A stretch of DNA of 64,000 bases from Burhinus oedicnemus (taxonomy: Eukaryota > Chordata > Aves > Charadriiformes > Burhinidae): positions 1,842,771 to 1,906,770 of the forward strand of contig VFFE01007078.1 in assembly GCA_008921705.1 (NCBI GenBank). Direction: 5' to 3'. Below the pieces are notes generated by a model. That model was given only the letters and a program-made list of their open reading frames with translations. It was not told the DNA's origin and did not search any database. Position 1 is the stretch's first letter; each line of letters begins with the position of its first letter. Made by a program: the position numbers and the translations under genes. Below, piece by piece: positions 37,381-52,360 of the stretch.

Positions 37381-40300
37381 CAAAGGTGAAGCCTGCTGAT
37401 GCCAGGATAACACACACACTGTACACTCAATGTGAACTAATCTAAATGCAGCTATAGAAAAGTCAGGTCTGATTTCCAATAACAGGTCTGGTTTTCTTTG
37501 CAGATGCAAAGAAAAAACAGAGGAAGCTTAGCTCCAAGACTGTTGTTCAAAGAGATCTGTGGTTTTAAAGAATTTGACAAGTTTCCCTCCCCCACAAAAC
37601 ATCTAAAACAAAGATCTGTTCAGAAACTCACAAAGAAGCTTGCAAGACCTATTTTAACCAAAATTTAGCCGAGTTAAGCAAGACTATTTCCCTCCAAAGC
37701 ATTTTGGCAACTATGTAAGAATTACAAGTTATCTAGCAGACAGTGGTTGCAAACAACACTTTCGCAGGAAAGCCTTGAAGCTGATAAACTGTGATAAGCA
37801 AATTCAAGTGAACTGCACGATGGAGAAGCAGCAAAGCAAAGCTGCTCACATCTTGTTCCCAAGAACTCTGGAATTAAGTTACACCCTTCTCACATCAGCA
37901 ACAGGGTTTGCACAGGATAATATGTATGTGGTGTAGAAAGAGTATGACTTAAATGCAAGTGTGGCTGTGGACAGTTAACCCTGATATTCTTACAGATGAC
38001 ATGTTTTTTATAGTATCAGTTAAGCAACTGATATCCTGCATAGAGGTCAAGATTACATATAAAATGCTACATACTGATGTTTCTTTTCTCCTGGACTGTC
38101 CTGTCAAATTAGCTATTATTTTCATTCTTTGTACGACTTATAAGTCTTATCTCTAAAAGCTTCAAAACTTTAATATCTGAACCAAGACCTAGTTACATAA
38201 AAGTCAACAAAGGGTTTCAAATTTCTTATCAGAGAGAAGTCAAAATGGAATAGCAAAGTTTGTGACCAGTCAGACAAAGCAAAGGGGCTTTATCTTGAGC
38301 TTAAGGTATGACCTATATGAAAAGCGCAGGCCTATGCATACTGGAGAAAATGGCTCTGGTTTGAGACATGCAGGCAGTCCTAAGCATTCAAAAGGTTGTA
38401 AGCACATAAGCAACATTGTATGTCTGTCTTGTTAAAGATTCTGGAAACTACTGTATTATTTTAAAAGGAGCTTTTCTTTTCAAGTATAAAAAACTTCTTG
38501 AACTCTTAGCCACTAGAAATGTATGCAAAATCCTCCTGAGTTGGTTATACAGAAATAAGACCTCAAAATGCTAACTGAAAATTTTGCATCACTCTTCCAT
38601 TTCACGAAGTAGCCAAATTTTTGGTACAAATTCTTGAAATCACCCTGAAACATTTAAATGGCTCTTGACATGTATCACTATCAACAATGAATCAGTAGGC
38701 ATAGAGCATGGCAAGAACCATTTAGGCCTTAGGTAAAGTATCTCCACTCTGCCATCTTTAGGGAGAGTGCAGAAAGGAGATGGCCAGAGCCACCAGGAGG
38801 CAGGAACAGAATAACCACACAGGGTGAACTGCAGAAACTTTTGGAGAAACAGCAATAATGGATAGAAAAAGGCAGGGTTCATTCTACGATTTGCAATTTC
38901 TCATTTTCCATACAGCCTCTACAAAAACAGGTAGAAACAAGCCAGTTGTTCTGCCTTTAGCCAACTCTCTATCCTAAGGTGTTGTAATCCTTACCAGCAG
39001 TTACTATTTCCAGTGCCACTGGTTGCACTAGCTGGGGAGGGATGTGTTAGCTAACAAGCAGCAGGTAAATCTCACATTCAAAGACAACCCCTCTGTAACA
39101 CACTAATTTCATTTAACTTTAGAATATCAGACAGAAATGACAAGATGCGCATAAGAAGTATTCCCAAATCATAACATATCCCAACTGTATTCATATAGAT
39201 TAACAGATGTATCAAATAGGGTAACAAATACTGGAAATACAAGGTTAGATGATCACTGGCCAGCTATATTTTTTTTATGGTGCTTTGCTTTCAGTTATTT
39301 TTATTTAATTTGTTCCATCTGCACATGGATGTCAATAGACAAAAATTAATGAAATTAAAATTAAAATCTAATCACTGTCTTACTTGAAAATCCTCCCCTG
39401 AATAGGGCATTAAAGTTTATTTTAAACTATGCATGGTTGCTTTGATGCTTTGTAAACTCTTACAAGGACAAGACAGATCAAGCTGCAGACAGCTTCAGCA
39501 GTGACAGGACGCAGTGGGTCCTATTACACCACTCAATCACAGCAGATCTGTACAGTAACGTAAAACTTTTCAAACTCAACTTGAGAACACTGCTGACAGA
39601 AATGTCTAGTTTCCTTTTAAAATAACTCCACTAGTTTTCTAAAATAATTTATATCACAAAGCACATCAAGGCTCTCTGTAAACACCTGGGCAGGTTAGAG
39701 AAGGAACTGCTTCTTTATCTGATCCTAAGTCTCCCCTTAGGGCTAGAAAACAAGCAGTCTCACCAAATCTGAAATATCCGGGTGGTAAACCAGCACAATT
39801 TTGAATCTACTCTGTAGTCTTTTTATTGATGTTTTTGTTCTTACTTATTGGCAACGTCCCCTGACCAGATGTGCTACAACAACCACTTGTGCAATTTCTC
39901 CAGTCCCACAATGGATGCAGACCTAAAAGACAGTTAACTTGCTCCACTGAACAGCATGCCAGTCAAGGTGCACCTGAACAATATAGTTACCTACATTTGT
40001 GATGCTGCACTCTCAGTCCCCAGAAAAAGAGAATAAAGATCTTAAATAGAAACCAATAACAAAAGAAAAACACCAAACCATTTCACATGCTGAATCAACA
40101 GTGAGTCACAACACTCATAGACTCTGAGTAATAGACCAGAGAATGAAGCAACATTGCAAAACAGTGGCTTTTTTGTTCAAAGATCAACTACATTGGTGAT
40201 TTCTTGAAGGGTTTTGTTTGTTTGTTTGTTTTATTTTTATCCCTCCAAAAAGACGACTTGTACTTCATAAAAGCAGAGGATAAATTTACTCATCATTGGC

Positions 40301-43300
40301 TAATTCCAAAAACTGTTGAAGTTCTCACCTTAACCATGATTTCCCAATTAGTACTTGTTAGTAAGGGTCATCTACTATTAAGAGAGATGCTTCCCTCCAA
40401 ATGAGGATATATTCCTTCCCACCTCCGGTTTGTGGCACAAGTATTAGGGTATTTGTTCACTTTCAGGCACCCAAATTGAATTTCCCCCTTCAGAATATTA
40501 TCCTAAAGCAAAACTACGCAAAACCAATCCATTTACTAGGGCCCAGAATTGGTCAGAAAATTTTGCAAAGCCATTTTCAGGTATTTAAAAAAACCTCACC
40601 ATCTCTTGCAGATGAGTATTTTTTATTGGCTTCCTGTCGTATTTTCTCCTTTTCAGTACTTTCTCTGTAGTTTAAACAAGCCGAGAAAGGCCTAAAGTTT
40701 TCCTCAAAATTAACTTGGGGAATGAAGTGTTTTGGTAGAAAAAGAAAATGAAAAAGCAGCTCTTCCTGAACTGTATGTTTTAAAAACACAACAGAAAGTC
40801 CCTATTATGGTCTATGCGAAAAAGGTTTTAAATATCAGAGGATCAAGATTCTGCTCTTCTCAAATTTTACCAGCCTACATGAAAGGATTTCCATCTTGTG
40901 GTTTTTCTAAAGCCTTAAAAAATTAAATAAATAAAAAATAAAAATCAAGTTTCCTTTCCATGTCCTAAAAAACCCCCAAACCCACATAAAAGCAGCAAGG
41001 ACAAGGACAACTAGAAATTTAAGTAACCTCCTTTAAAAAACTAGAAGATTAGATAAGAGAAGCTGACAGAATTTTCTATTATTTCCACTTTGACCATTGT
41101 GCAGAAACTTTCTTTCCACCTTCTGATTGTAAGAAATTTTAGGAAGGACAGCTGTTGAAACACTGAATGCTAGCCACCAAAAAAAACCCCAGTGAATATA
41201 TTCACTGTCATATACTCAAAAAGCAAGCCTTATCTCCATAATTCACCGGTCCTACCCGCTACTCAAACAGCTTGTCCTAAGCATGTCATCTCCCTGCTGA
41301 GGAATCAACCTCCAAAGACGACTGTTTGGTACATGTTACTGAGTAGAATTTCCTGTGCATGTTATTACTCACCTCACCCTGATGCGTGACAAAAATTGCA
41401 AGAGGAACTCTGCTTTACCAAGTGCGTAAAATCTGTTGCAACGAAATAGTTGCACCCTTCCTATACCTAACCTAAAACACAATGCAAAACAGAGTCAAAG
41501 GAGCACTAACAGAATATGTGGCCTTGCCAACTCTTGTGATTTTATTTTGAGTCTTAATTACGGAAAGGTTCTTCAAATCCTAATGTGGGAACACTATTAC
41601 TGGAGAACCTCATCTCTTACTGAATAAAAACATTTCTAGCCTTTGTGACAGGTCAGAAAAACAAGGATGTGGAAATCTACTCCAAAACAAAAATGAAATC
41701 TTCACACAAACAAGCATCAATACAAAACACTCTATAATCTCCGAGTGAATTCATGCTGTTTTGGGGGATCTCCTCACTGATCAGACACTGAAGAATCATC
41801 CTTGACCTCTTGCCTCTCCACCTCCCTCAACCTGAACTGGGACATCAAGAGGACTGGGGGAGAGGGAGGGGGCAGCAAAATGCTGCATTTGGTGGTAAGG
41901 CGTAGTCACCTGCAAACAAATTCTGTCTCTATTAACTATCAAAATTTGACTGAAGTACCTGTCATCATCCACTGAGATGACTTTGGCTTCTTTCTTCCTC
42001 CTCTTGGCAATATGTAATTTCAAAGACCTTATCTACTAGACTTAATAGTATATTAACAATATTATAGTATTAATTAGTAGTCTATCAGGATGTATCAGAG
42101 GAGTGGGATAAGTGTAAGTACAGTTATTTCAGTTCACAAGTGCCAGCCAGGAGTAAGTCTGATTGTTACTGCATAGTCTACTGGCTTCTTTACTGCTTTT
42201 GTTCAAGGGAGGGAAGATGCAAGCAGTTTCCCTTCAATGTTAGAGACTGGGCAGAGTATTTTCACTGTTATTCAGGGCAGAAGCGTGCACACACATATTA
42301 TCTTCACAGCTAGGGTCTCTTAGTAAAAGAGAGACTACTTTTGTGCTTTTTAGGCCCTGCCTCCCTCTGCTGACTTGGAATTTTCTCTAAGACATTATGG
42401 TGGTTCTACCTCTCTCCTTCAGAAACTCCTTTTTCTATTTCTGGTAGCTGTAGCTGTTGAGGGAGAAAAACCTGAGTATCTCTGTAGTGGTAATACAGTC
42501 TGACTAGCTGCCTCCTTGACTCACTTGTCCATCAACATGCAATTTCAAAGCATCTGGAAATAAAGAGCAAGTTAGCATAGCTGTGCAGTCAACTTTTCCA
42601 TAACCCCCAGTTTGGTAACTGCCACCAGATCAACATGACACTTCCCAGCCCTTTAGTAACAGGGTGAAGTTGTTGCAACAACTACAGCTTTCCAAATGGA
42701 GCTTGTGGGGACGCTGATGCTGGTACATACACTGAGGTAGCTCAGATTTCAGTTAACAACTTAGTTTTGTGCAGACTTTTTGTTCTATTGTTTCAACTTC
42801 ACATAGAAGTCTCACAAAGTCAGTCATGTTTACAGCACATTTAAATCATCGACAAGAGCAATGCTGTTGAAGTGAAGAGCCAAATGTTTCCTGGGAATAA
42901 GTGACCCATTTTGGAAGAGCAGCAGAGGTAGGAAGCCTCAGAAAACACTCTACTATTAATAGCTGTACTAAAATAAACCTCCTCTCCAAATTTTGTAACA
43001 ATTGTTTTAATAAGTTTTCTGGCAAGGGGCTAGGATAAATTATCATTCTTTGCTCCTGTGCCAATCATATTAATTCCTGCAACCAGTTTAGCTCAGACAA
43101 TTGGATCACTACAAGTGTTCATAGTACTTCTTTAATCTATGTAAGTTTTAAGTGTACATTTTTCTAAGCTTCTCAGCAGCCTAAATCTGCTTCAAATAAG
43201 CGATCCAAAAATGAGGACAAATTTACACAGAGATGTCTTCATCCAATTAACTTAAAGTCAAAATTTATTTCTGCAGTAAAACAACAGCTTGTTTTCCTAC

Positions 43301-46300
43301 CCTGTGTCACAATGTTTATTGCATACTAAAGCAGAGAAAAATGATGTGTAACTAGGAAACAGAGCCTGAGTATTCATGTGTCCTTATCGGTCATCCAAAC
43401 AAGCCAAAAAAAATTAAACTGTGGCCTATGTCAAATATAAACCTTTATTTGGGGGCAAGACTGAAGACAGAATGATGAGATCAGTATTTTCCATTCAACA
43501 AGCACAACATTTCCCAACTTTGCAGAATGAGTCTCTGAGGACAGGCAAAAGCTTTCAAGATATCTCAAAATATCTCATAATCTGATCCAGAATAGTAAGG
43601 CACTTGATAATCTAAAAATTTTACTTCTTAAATACATTTTATAGAACTGGCATCCAAAAGCAATAATAATTTTAAGACCTAGACGTATTTGCAGATAAGC
43701 TGTTGGTAGAATCCTTGAGCTAAAAACAGACGCACAACTGAACACCACACAATCAGACTGAGTTACTCCGCATTAGGTCAACTGCCTTAACTGTGTGTGA
43801 ACACTCACCTGAAACCTTTCTTCTAATTTTGCCAGCGGGGAGTTGCAACTCTCACCATCTCTCCTTATTTGAGAGATAAAAGGTATGAGCTTAAAATTCA
43901 ACGGAATTTTCAGGAAATACATTCACATAGACACTGAGCTTGCATTCCCATTTGTATGAATCACATACTCAAAAAGATCACCAGAAAGTGCCAATACAGC
44001 TTTTCTCTTGACACAGGCTCTAACATGGCAGCATAAAAATGCAGTTAGGGATGCAATTTCTTGCCCCTACCAAACAGCTGCACCCATGCAATCCCAGTGA
44101 ACTCTTGCCTTGATATACATACAAACCAAGCAGTTTAGGTGCTAAAGAATAAAGATATCAATCTCCAAATGATACATCTTTACTTAGATGAGAGTTACTT
44201 TGATAAAGATATATATATTGCCACAGTTTCACTTTCTTATTTATATAACTATACCGGAATGAATTACCTTAATGATAAAGCTGTGGATTTACCTATTAAA
44301 GGACTGTTAAGTGGCTGCACTTTAAAAGAAAAAAAAAAGAGTGGACTAATACAGCATTGCATTTCTGTCAAGTTCATTTTAATCCCAGTCAGAATGAGAA
44401 GAGGGCTTGAGGCTGTGTTTTCATAATCTCTGACCATTATTAACACAGGGCAAGATGCTGAACTTGACTCAATGTCCAAGTCTAAAAAGATCCTGTACAG
44501 AAACAGAGGAAAAGTGACAAGACAAAAGGCTGCAAAAGTTCTGAGGCATCAGAAGGATACAGGAACCGCAGAACAGTTTCAAACAGAAGGGAACTTCCTG
44601 GCCACGAACTATGAAGTTGGTATCCTTAAAGCAGTATTCTTGGCATGATGTAGAACATCCGACTGCCAGGAGCCAATTTAAGCTCATTTTCCCCAATACA
44701 CCATGTTGTAACATTTGCATCTTATAGTAAATCACAGCATTGTCTCCTACCTATGATACCTAGCTTGCTTATTTCACAGTACAGTGTGATTTAATTTCTT
44801 CCTAAGAAAGCTTCTGGTGCAACGCCTAGTTTGAGAAATAACATTTCACAAGGAATGTATATTGACTGTAATTAATTCCGATAGATGGAGAGGCCAATTA
44901 ACAAGAATCCAACTAATAACTTGGTTGGATTTAATCCATATACCGAACTGGCAACATGCACCAGAGAAAGAGGCAGTGGGTGCAGAGATATATCTGGGGA
45001 AGAAATCACATATGGCAGGCACTTTCAAAGTGGTTCACAGACATTTTAAATGTTGCCCAGCCACTCTTAACCCTTGGTCTCATCTACTTTCCATCACCTC
45101 TACAGGCTTCTTTTCTGCTCTCTCTCTCTTGCTATGTCTTTCCTGCATACACAATGCAAAAACACCTTGGCTATTTCAGTTTTCAGCTTAAAGATTAAAA
45201 TGCCTGACATTCACATATGCACACCATTCTTCTTAACAAAAGCAAGCTTCTGCAAATTTTGCATTTCACTACTACTGAATGTCCTTGTGCATCAAATCCA
45301 GCAACAGAACATGAAAGGGAAGGAAGTTTTCTTCATAACACCACTTTTATTGCCAAGTTCCATTTACAAAGAAAGGTCTATTGTTCATTCTTGTCCAGGT
45401 TTTCAATAGCCATGACAGATGATTAATGCCAGCAAATACAGACTCAGCTATAGAAATCTGGATTTCAGAAACATACACCCATATTTTCCAATTTCACTCC
45501 CTTCCCAGACACTTATTTACATTTTTCTTTAAATTGACATAAGATATTGTCACGTTTACTCCTAATGTCTAACATAACTTACATTAAATAATACTTATTG
45601 CCTGTAGAAAGACATTTCAGAATTTAATTCACGCCATGTTTGGGCTTTTTATCATGTGAATTTAAATACATGTTCAGGACTTTTTGTCTTCTTCAAATGA
45701 CGTACATTTCAGACACAACTTTATTGAAATATATTTCATAGGAGGACAGCCCTTCATGTTCATTAAATGCTTTATGTAGTGTTTAAATCCCAGGTACATT
45801 CATTCTTCTAGAAAAATACATTTCCCCCTCTTTGCACTTAAAACAATCAAACTTACAAAACAGCTCAAAACGAAGTAAAAAGTTTGCAACAAACCATCAA
45901 CACACCTATTCACAAGTGGAGATGCCTAAAGTTATCCCCTAAAGTTTAAAATGCTTCCAGCAGGTTCCCTAGAGTTGTAACAACATATTATTCAGTGCTA
46001 TCGCTGGGCGAGACAAAGCTCCTAGAAATTCTAATAGTCTATAAATTCACACACTTGAATATACCCGCAGTCCTTTTCAAAATTATCTTCCATGTTCATT
46101 GTAAATATTTCTGCCAGTTAGTCCTTAAATACACCCAAACACAAAACCTCAGACCTTCTCATCTCCTCATACATACTTAAGTTATCAGATTGCAATTACT
46201 ATGTCTTAAACTCACGATAGTATGAGTACTTATAACCAAAAGTAACAGAGAAAGAGATGGAAAAAAAAAACAAAACAAAAACTCATGTATCTTAAGATTA

Positions 46301-49300
46301 CAATCTTAAAAGAATCCTGGGAACACTATATACTAGTCTGAATCTTATTTAACTCTAACTTTTGTCATCAACAAGTATTCTTAGTCATTACCTGCTTCTT
46401 AAGCCCTTTTTAGTTATGTTTTTAAATAAATGCACCCACACATTTATTTATGCTAACAAGACAGTCACAACAACTCAATTTTTAACTTTTCATATTAAGA
46501 ACTAATGAATTCGTTAGCAAGACAATAAAACAGATACTGCCACAGTGCACATTTATTAGACAAGCAAAATTTAGCTTTACATTTATAATACATTAACAAA
46601 CATAAAATACATATTTTGTAACACCTTGCAAAAGAAATCAAATCTGAGCAATGCGTAAATCTAAAAATTTTGGGAGATCAAAATAGGGAAAATTCTGTAC
46701 AAATTTTATATAAAAATACATTTCCATATGAAAGAACCTTCTGTTTGAGACTCAGTCCAGAAGTGCATCTCTCATGTCTTTGTCGCTGCTCAAAAAATCC
46801 TGAGCAGCAGAAAAAAATCCCAAGCACTTCCCCCTCCCACCCCCTAAAAACATCCCACCCTAGCAAGCCCTGCTTGGATCACCATCTGCTTTTCAGAAGC
46901 CAACAGGAGACAGTAAGAGTTACTATATTTGTTTATAATTCATGCTGCAAATGTTGGGAAAGGTCAGAGCAACAGAGCAGGCAAGCACAGGAGAACCACT
47001 CCAAAGACTTCTAGATAACAGAAGTGCAGTGCCCAGGTCAGTGATATCCTAGGGTAGGCCAGTGATGGTTAAACAGTGACATACCAAAAAACTCTTTCAA
47101 GAAGAATGACAGTAACAGTTAGGAAGAGAATTTTCAACGTATATTTGGACACCTAACACTAGGTTGCCTGAAAATAAGTAGGAGACTCATCAAGGAGACT
47201 CATTATCTTTGAGGCAAAATGGCTAGATCTCACTGATGACCCCATCTGATGTCTCTTTGCAAAACTTTGATTCAACTATAGGACTAAAACACTTAGTTTC
47301 CTAGACTACAGCTGCCTGTGCAATGTTCTTAAAAGCAACTCCCCATTTAACTTTAGCTGGTTAGTGAAGACAACATCAGCATGGGGTTTCTTTGGTTGTG
47401 TTTTTTTGTCGTTTTTTTTTGTTTGTTTGGGGTTGTTTGCTTGTTTGTTTTTTGGAAGAGTACTACATGCAGGTTAGTGAAACTATTCATTAGGCTATTC
47501 TGTAGTTATTCACCCGTGAAGTGTGTGGTGAAAAGAGTGAGTGATTACACTAGAGCACCATGTGATTCAAGTGCTTATTTTTATGAAGTGGCTTCATAAT
47601 TACACATACAGTTTGACCTGCTTGCCTGAGAACTCACCAATGTCTTTAAGCATACAGTTTTAAGTTTAATTTACTACTAGTAAAATGACACTTCATTGCA
47701 GGGCAATTATTTGATTCCTAGACTGCTTAAAGTAATCATGCAAGGCCACTTGCAGTAAGTATGGAAATTATAGTCACTCATGTCTTACTGCTTAATTAGG
47801 AAAAAAAAAGTCACAGTAATTTCAATCCTAAAGATGGCTGATTTTGCTATAAACAAACTATTTGAATCATCAGTTTGAAAATTCCACACACAAGAATACT
47901 TCAAATCCACAAAGGAGCATTATTTCCACCTGTATTCTGTCCCTGTTGGGCAAAGGGTTCATGTGAATCATTGGACATTGACTTAAGCTCTGAATACTGA
48001 TCTAGATTTGAGTCTTAATTCTGGATATGGAAGAAGAGTTTTAAAATGCCATGTACCTGTCCTTTAGCAACAATATTGAAAAAGATTAAATGAATTCTGG
48101 AAGATATTCCCAATTTTTCCTCACCAAGTGACTTCAAGAAAAATTCCAACTGTGTTGTAAAGCGAAGAACATTGAGGAGCTTCTTTAACAGGTGTAATTT
48201 TATACCTTTTTTTAAGCTCAGCTGAATTTAAGGAAAAGAAGTCAGAATTTTAGTTTATCATGAATTAGCAGTGGAGAATACAAATGAGCTCAGTCCTTAA
48301 TATTGTATATAATTCATGACTTCAAACACAAAATACAGCTTTTAGTATTAGTATTTGTAACCACATTTGTAATGAATTTGGTTCAATCCACACAGCTTGT
48401 AAAATGAACTGCAGGAAGCTTAACCTTTTCTATATAAAAGAATTTTTGCAAAACAATTAATTTTTGTACACAAATTTTAAACTGCAAGCATTACTTCCAC
48501 GGTGAAGCAGACATGAGAATTGGGCACTGATGTTTCCTCCCTCTCCTTCTTTACCAAATTACCAAGCATACACTGCCATTACTTGTTCATTGTTGTACAA
48601 TGGATGACAGAAAAGCAAAGGGGATTAGCAAGAGGCAATGAGACCTAACAGCGACGGCAACACATAGTTCTGTTAAACAAGTAATATCTTGGTAAAATTT
48701 GATAAAATGAGATACATAGGCTATAAAATAGCAAAGTAATATTCAATATTCCTTGGCTTCTATGGCTTCTCTTCTCAAAAGGAAGGGAATAATAGAACCG
48801 TTTTATGTGAACTGAGTATGGCTGAAGATAGGGACAGCCTCTACAAACAAACACTGAGAATTTATCATCTCTCCAAAACGTTGACATTTTGCTCTGGAAC
48901 ATTGCTATATTTACTTTAGAGTGACTGTACCTCTGCTCTGCAGTATTACACTGAAATAGCGAGCTTCTTGAATGGTCGGTTGTTTAGCTGCTGCTCTCAT
49001 TTGCAACTTGGTATTTGGATTTGGTTAAAAAGGGTGATGTTACACTGACTCAGATCAATTTTTGTTTAGAAAAAAAATTACATTTGTGGCTGATGCGCTA
49101 ATGCTTTCTTGGTTGAGTTTCCTTTTTACATTGAAAGGGGGATAAGGAAACAGCCCTTGAGTTTTTCTGATAAGGGAGAGATAGATATGATACTCTTCAA
49201 GGAACTGTAGATGAGTAACACTGTACTAGCAGATAAGAATGCTGATGACAGATTATTTCAGGATCTCCAGAGCTTTTGCATTCTTAAGTCTCCTATTGCA

Positions 49301-50750
49301 GCATGAAGCACAGTCAGATTGTATACACATATGCCTTAATATTAGAAGCAAACAAGTCAAAAATCAACTGCTTCTGTGTCATAACCATTCAGAGATCTAG
49401 GTTCCTCTGTACTGGTTTTAGCATTTATATAACAACACAACATTGGTAGAGCTGGTAAAGTCAGAGCTTTCCTAGTGTAATTCCATCTTTGCAGAGAGCT
49501 GCTAAAAGATATCCCACCTTACCACCCCTTGACCAGTAAGGCTCTGCCAGCAGTGGACTAGACAGCAGACCTAGTCTTCTGTTTTCCTAGTAATAGTATC
49601 TCAGTCATTTCCTGTGAAGCTCTCAATAGATAACTGGTCATGAGATTTAAAAGCCGCTCAAAGGCAATGAAAAGCTCAAAGTTAGCTTTGTGCCATTTGT
49701 GCAGTACAACTCAAGGGTGATATTATGCATACCCATTAAAAAGACTCATTGTAGATGGTCCTAATCTTGCTAGAACTGAATTTGAAATTAAATAAATAAA
49801 GATCAAGGTTTTCCTGTCTAAAATGAATTCTATTTAAGGGAACTCAGCCTGCACAGTGGCATTTTGTGTAATCTAGATCAAGAGTTAAGGTTAACAGCTA
49901 ACATAAAATGCTTTCAAGGCATCATTTTTATAATGATCTTCAGAATATTACTGGGGCTACAGCATAAATTTATGTGGTCTTTGTGCCCAAATTGCTACTG
50001 AAGTCTAGGCTTGTTCAGATACGTGTACATTAGCTGCAACAGTGGCTGCAATGTAAACTCACCCTAAGCATATAACCAAAATAACGGTAGGCTCTTACTC
50101 CAGCATTGCCAAATTCTCATCCCATATCCATAGCAGTGCTGAGGACCCCTAACTCTCAGAATTCATTTAGAGTTTGGGCCACTCCGGAATGGTCGGAATA
50201 TTGGTTAATCCAATTTGGGACCAAGTAGAAGTCACAGAAAACTGGAAATCAACAAAACTGCATGAAAAAGCTAATAAAGGAAGAAAAAAAATAATTGCTG
50301 CCGTTCAATAGCAGACACCTTGTATACATGTTTTACAAACATTAAGTTACTACGTGAAGGAAAAGATGGAAAAAGGGAACAAAGTTATACTTGTGGATTA
50401 GTCAACCTCTTATATTTAAATATAACATTTAAAATCACTTCAAGTATTCCCTCTGACAGCCAGGAAGAGGTACAATAAGAGACTGGGAAGTAGGTAAAAA
50501 CTTTTCAGATTCACCTACTTGATATGAAACCAATCTTAGTAGAGACAGAATGAGGAAACAGATTGCACTGATGACTGAAATCACAACACCAAGTAAAGTA
50601 AATAGGAGTCTTCAATCTTTGAGAGCCAGAAAGAACATTATGAGCAGACCAATAATGACAATCTACTTGTTTTACTATTAATTTAAATTAACACACATGG
50701 AAATTGGTGAGAAATCTTAAATTCCATTCATGTTAAATTATGTATCAAAT
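37381..50750. other. Long non-coding stretch, possible distal 3' UTR in the right part
   Basis: No exon supported. Simple-sequence patches include (GTTT)n near 40209-40232, A-rich near 46260-46282, and a G/T-rich tract at about 47396-47456. Further TTTATT strings (AATAAA on the minus strand) occur at about 45347, 45720, 46441 and 46550, so longer 3' UTR isoforms of the minus-strand gene reaching to about 45 kb cannot be excluded. Confidence 0.45.
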
Positions 50751-52001
50751 CAGCAAAGAACGTTCCAAACTTTATTCAATGCTTTTCCACTATTTTCTGT
50801 CAAGTTGGTATCAGGATCTATGAAGCAAAGGCAGGCAGGCATAAACTCAGAATCACTTTTATGTAGCAATGCTGTTTAACTGTGATGATACTATCCCAGA
50901 TAGGAAAAAAACTACACAATACCTTTCCTTTTGAGTTTCAGACTTGCAAAGGAATTATCAGTTAGATGTGGTGATCCTCTTTCTACTTGAAGATGAAAAA
51001 TTTAAAAAACCTCTTTCGAGTAAAACTGCTTCTGTCTGCTTCTAGAAGCTGTCCTTCAGTAGAAAGGATATCATCATTCCTCAGCAGTGTAACAATTTGA
51101 CTGTCAGGAGCAAACAAACAAGCTAGAGCAATCTCTTAAAATATTTCACATTTCTCTGTAGTTGGTTAAGAAAAGATTAAAGTAGTCTCAAAAATCTCTT
51201 ACATAAATTTGAATAAGCATTTGTCATTAAATTTCAGGCTTTTACCTTTTACAAAATTGTTTGATATATATATATCTTGCTTTGAATCAAAAATAAATAT
51301 TACACATGGAAAACACAATATTGAAGTCTGGAGTCCTACAAAGACAATACTGAAAGTGGCCAAGCCTGCTGGTATCATGCAGACCCCCGAAAGATGAATG
51401 AGATCAGGATTTTTAAAAAAAACAAAACAAACAACAAAAAAACAAAAACAAAACAAAACAAAACCAAAAAACCCAAACTGAAAAACACACCAGGTCTCAA
51501 ATGGAAATGTTATCTCTGTACTACAATATATAATTTTTTCCAGTCAATGGTATGTCTCCGGTTTCAGAGAAGTAATGATACAATATCCTGAAGCCAGGTA
51601 TCCAAAATCTCTTCACTTTGCCATAAAACTCTAGATCTTTTACAATTAACTTAGTTCCTGCAGCTGGAACTCTATAACGGAAAGACAGTAGGTGCTCTGA
51701 AATACTTTCATGTTCTTATATAGCAGAAATTGGTAGGAAACAACCAGTCCAGATTCAAAAGGTTTGGGGTTTTTTTTGTGTGTTTTTTTTGTTTGTTTGT
51801 TTTGTTTTTTCTTCTCTAGTTTAAATATGCTGAGCATCTGACGTTTACTCTAAAAGCTGCCCACATTCTCTTTCATCAGTGCGCCTCTTCTGGCAGACCA
51901 GATAGCCTCTCAGGCTTCAAGAAGTATCTGAACTCCCAAAGAAAAAACAATGAAGAATTTGGTTGCATTTGCTTCTGTTTATCACAGTCTGCAGGCTGGC
52001 T
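50751..52001 (-). other. Probable 3' UTR of the minus-strand gene (minimum extent)
   Basis: Sequence immediately downstream of the stop codon at 52002-52004 to the first canonical poly(A) signal, about 1.25 kb, with no intervening acceptor that extends the frame. It includes two low-complexity stretches: an (AAAAC)n tract at 51415-51475, which is T-rich in the transcript, and a (GTTT)n tract at 51769-51815, which is A-rich in the transcript. The end point is inferred, and the real UTR may be longer. Confidence 0.4.
50771..50776 (-). promoter_or_regulatory. Candidate polyadenylation signal AATAAA
   Basis: TTTATT on the plus strand reads AATAAA on the gene strand. It is the first canonical hexamer I found going downstream of the stop codon at 52002-52004. 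Cleavage would be expected about 15-30 nt beyond (near 50745). Hexamers are common in AT-rich DNA, so transcript evidence would be decisive. Confidence 0.25.
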
Positions 52002-52360
52002 TTAGTCAGAACATTCTTCCTCTACCTCTTTTACCTTGCAAACTTCAACTTCAGATTGCAAAGAGGACTGAGAAATGCAGCTGAATGTTCGAATGCTGTG
52101 TGGATCAATTGGTGGCACCAGTGTAAGTGACTCTACACTTAGCGCATCCGTATTATCATCTGTTATTAATGATATTGTGGGCTGCTGTGCAGGAATCAGG
52201 CTAGGAGACAGGTTTGCTGTTTCTATGTCACTGGTTTTTATAGCATTCTTGCTAGACTTTGAGACAGCTGAAAGAGTTTCATCAGTCAACATCATCTGAC
52301 CAGAAACGATCATCTGACCAGAAATGGTCATCTGAGGCTGCTCTGGAGCTGAAGCGTCAT
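52002..52360 (-). CDS. Terminal coding exon, unidentified protein with acidic C-terminus
   Basis: The last exon encodes 118 complete codons plus a TAA stop (52002-52004). The acceptor, GGTGTTTTCTTTTATTAG, lies directly before 52360 and has a good polypyrimidine tract. The exon starts at codon position 2; joined to the exon at 59092-59238 (which leaves one G), the split codon is GAT (Asp), and the frame stays open. The product starts DDASAPEQPQ, followed by a short repeat (MTISGQ MIVSGQ MMLTDE), a Ser/Thr-rich middle with NLSPSLIPAQQPTISLITDD, then SVESLTLVPPIDPHSIRTF, and an acidic end, EVEVCKVKEVEEECSD. There is no transmembrane segment, zinc-finger pattern or catalytic motif. Composition suggests a disordered regulatory tail, but the family is not recognised. 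Confidence 0.8.
52281..52334 (-). repeat. Three 18-nt repeats inside the last coding exon
   Basis: Three consecutive in-frame 18-nt units beginning CAGATG encode QMTISG, QMIVSG and QMMLTD. The first two differ at two nucleotides and the third is more diverged. The period is a multiple of three, so copy-number change would keep the frame. Confidence 0.85.

Noticed and set aside
52075..52299. Plus-strand 74-codon frame
   Set aside because: Antisense shadow of the terminal coding exon on the minus strand.
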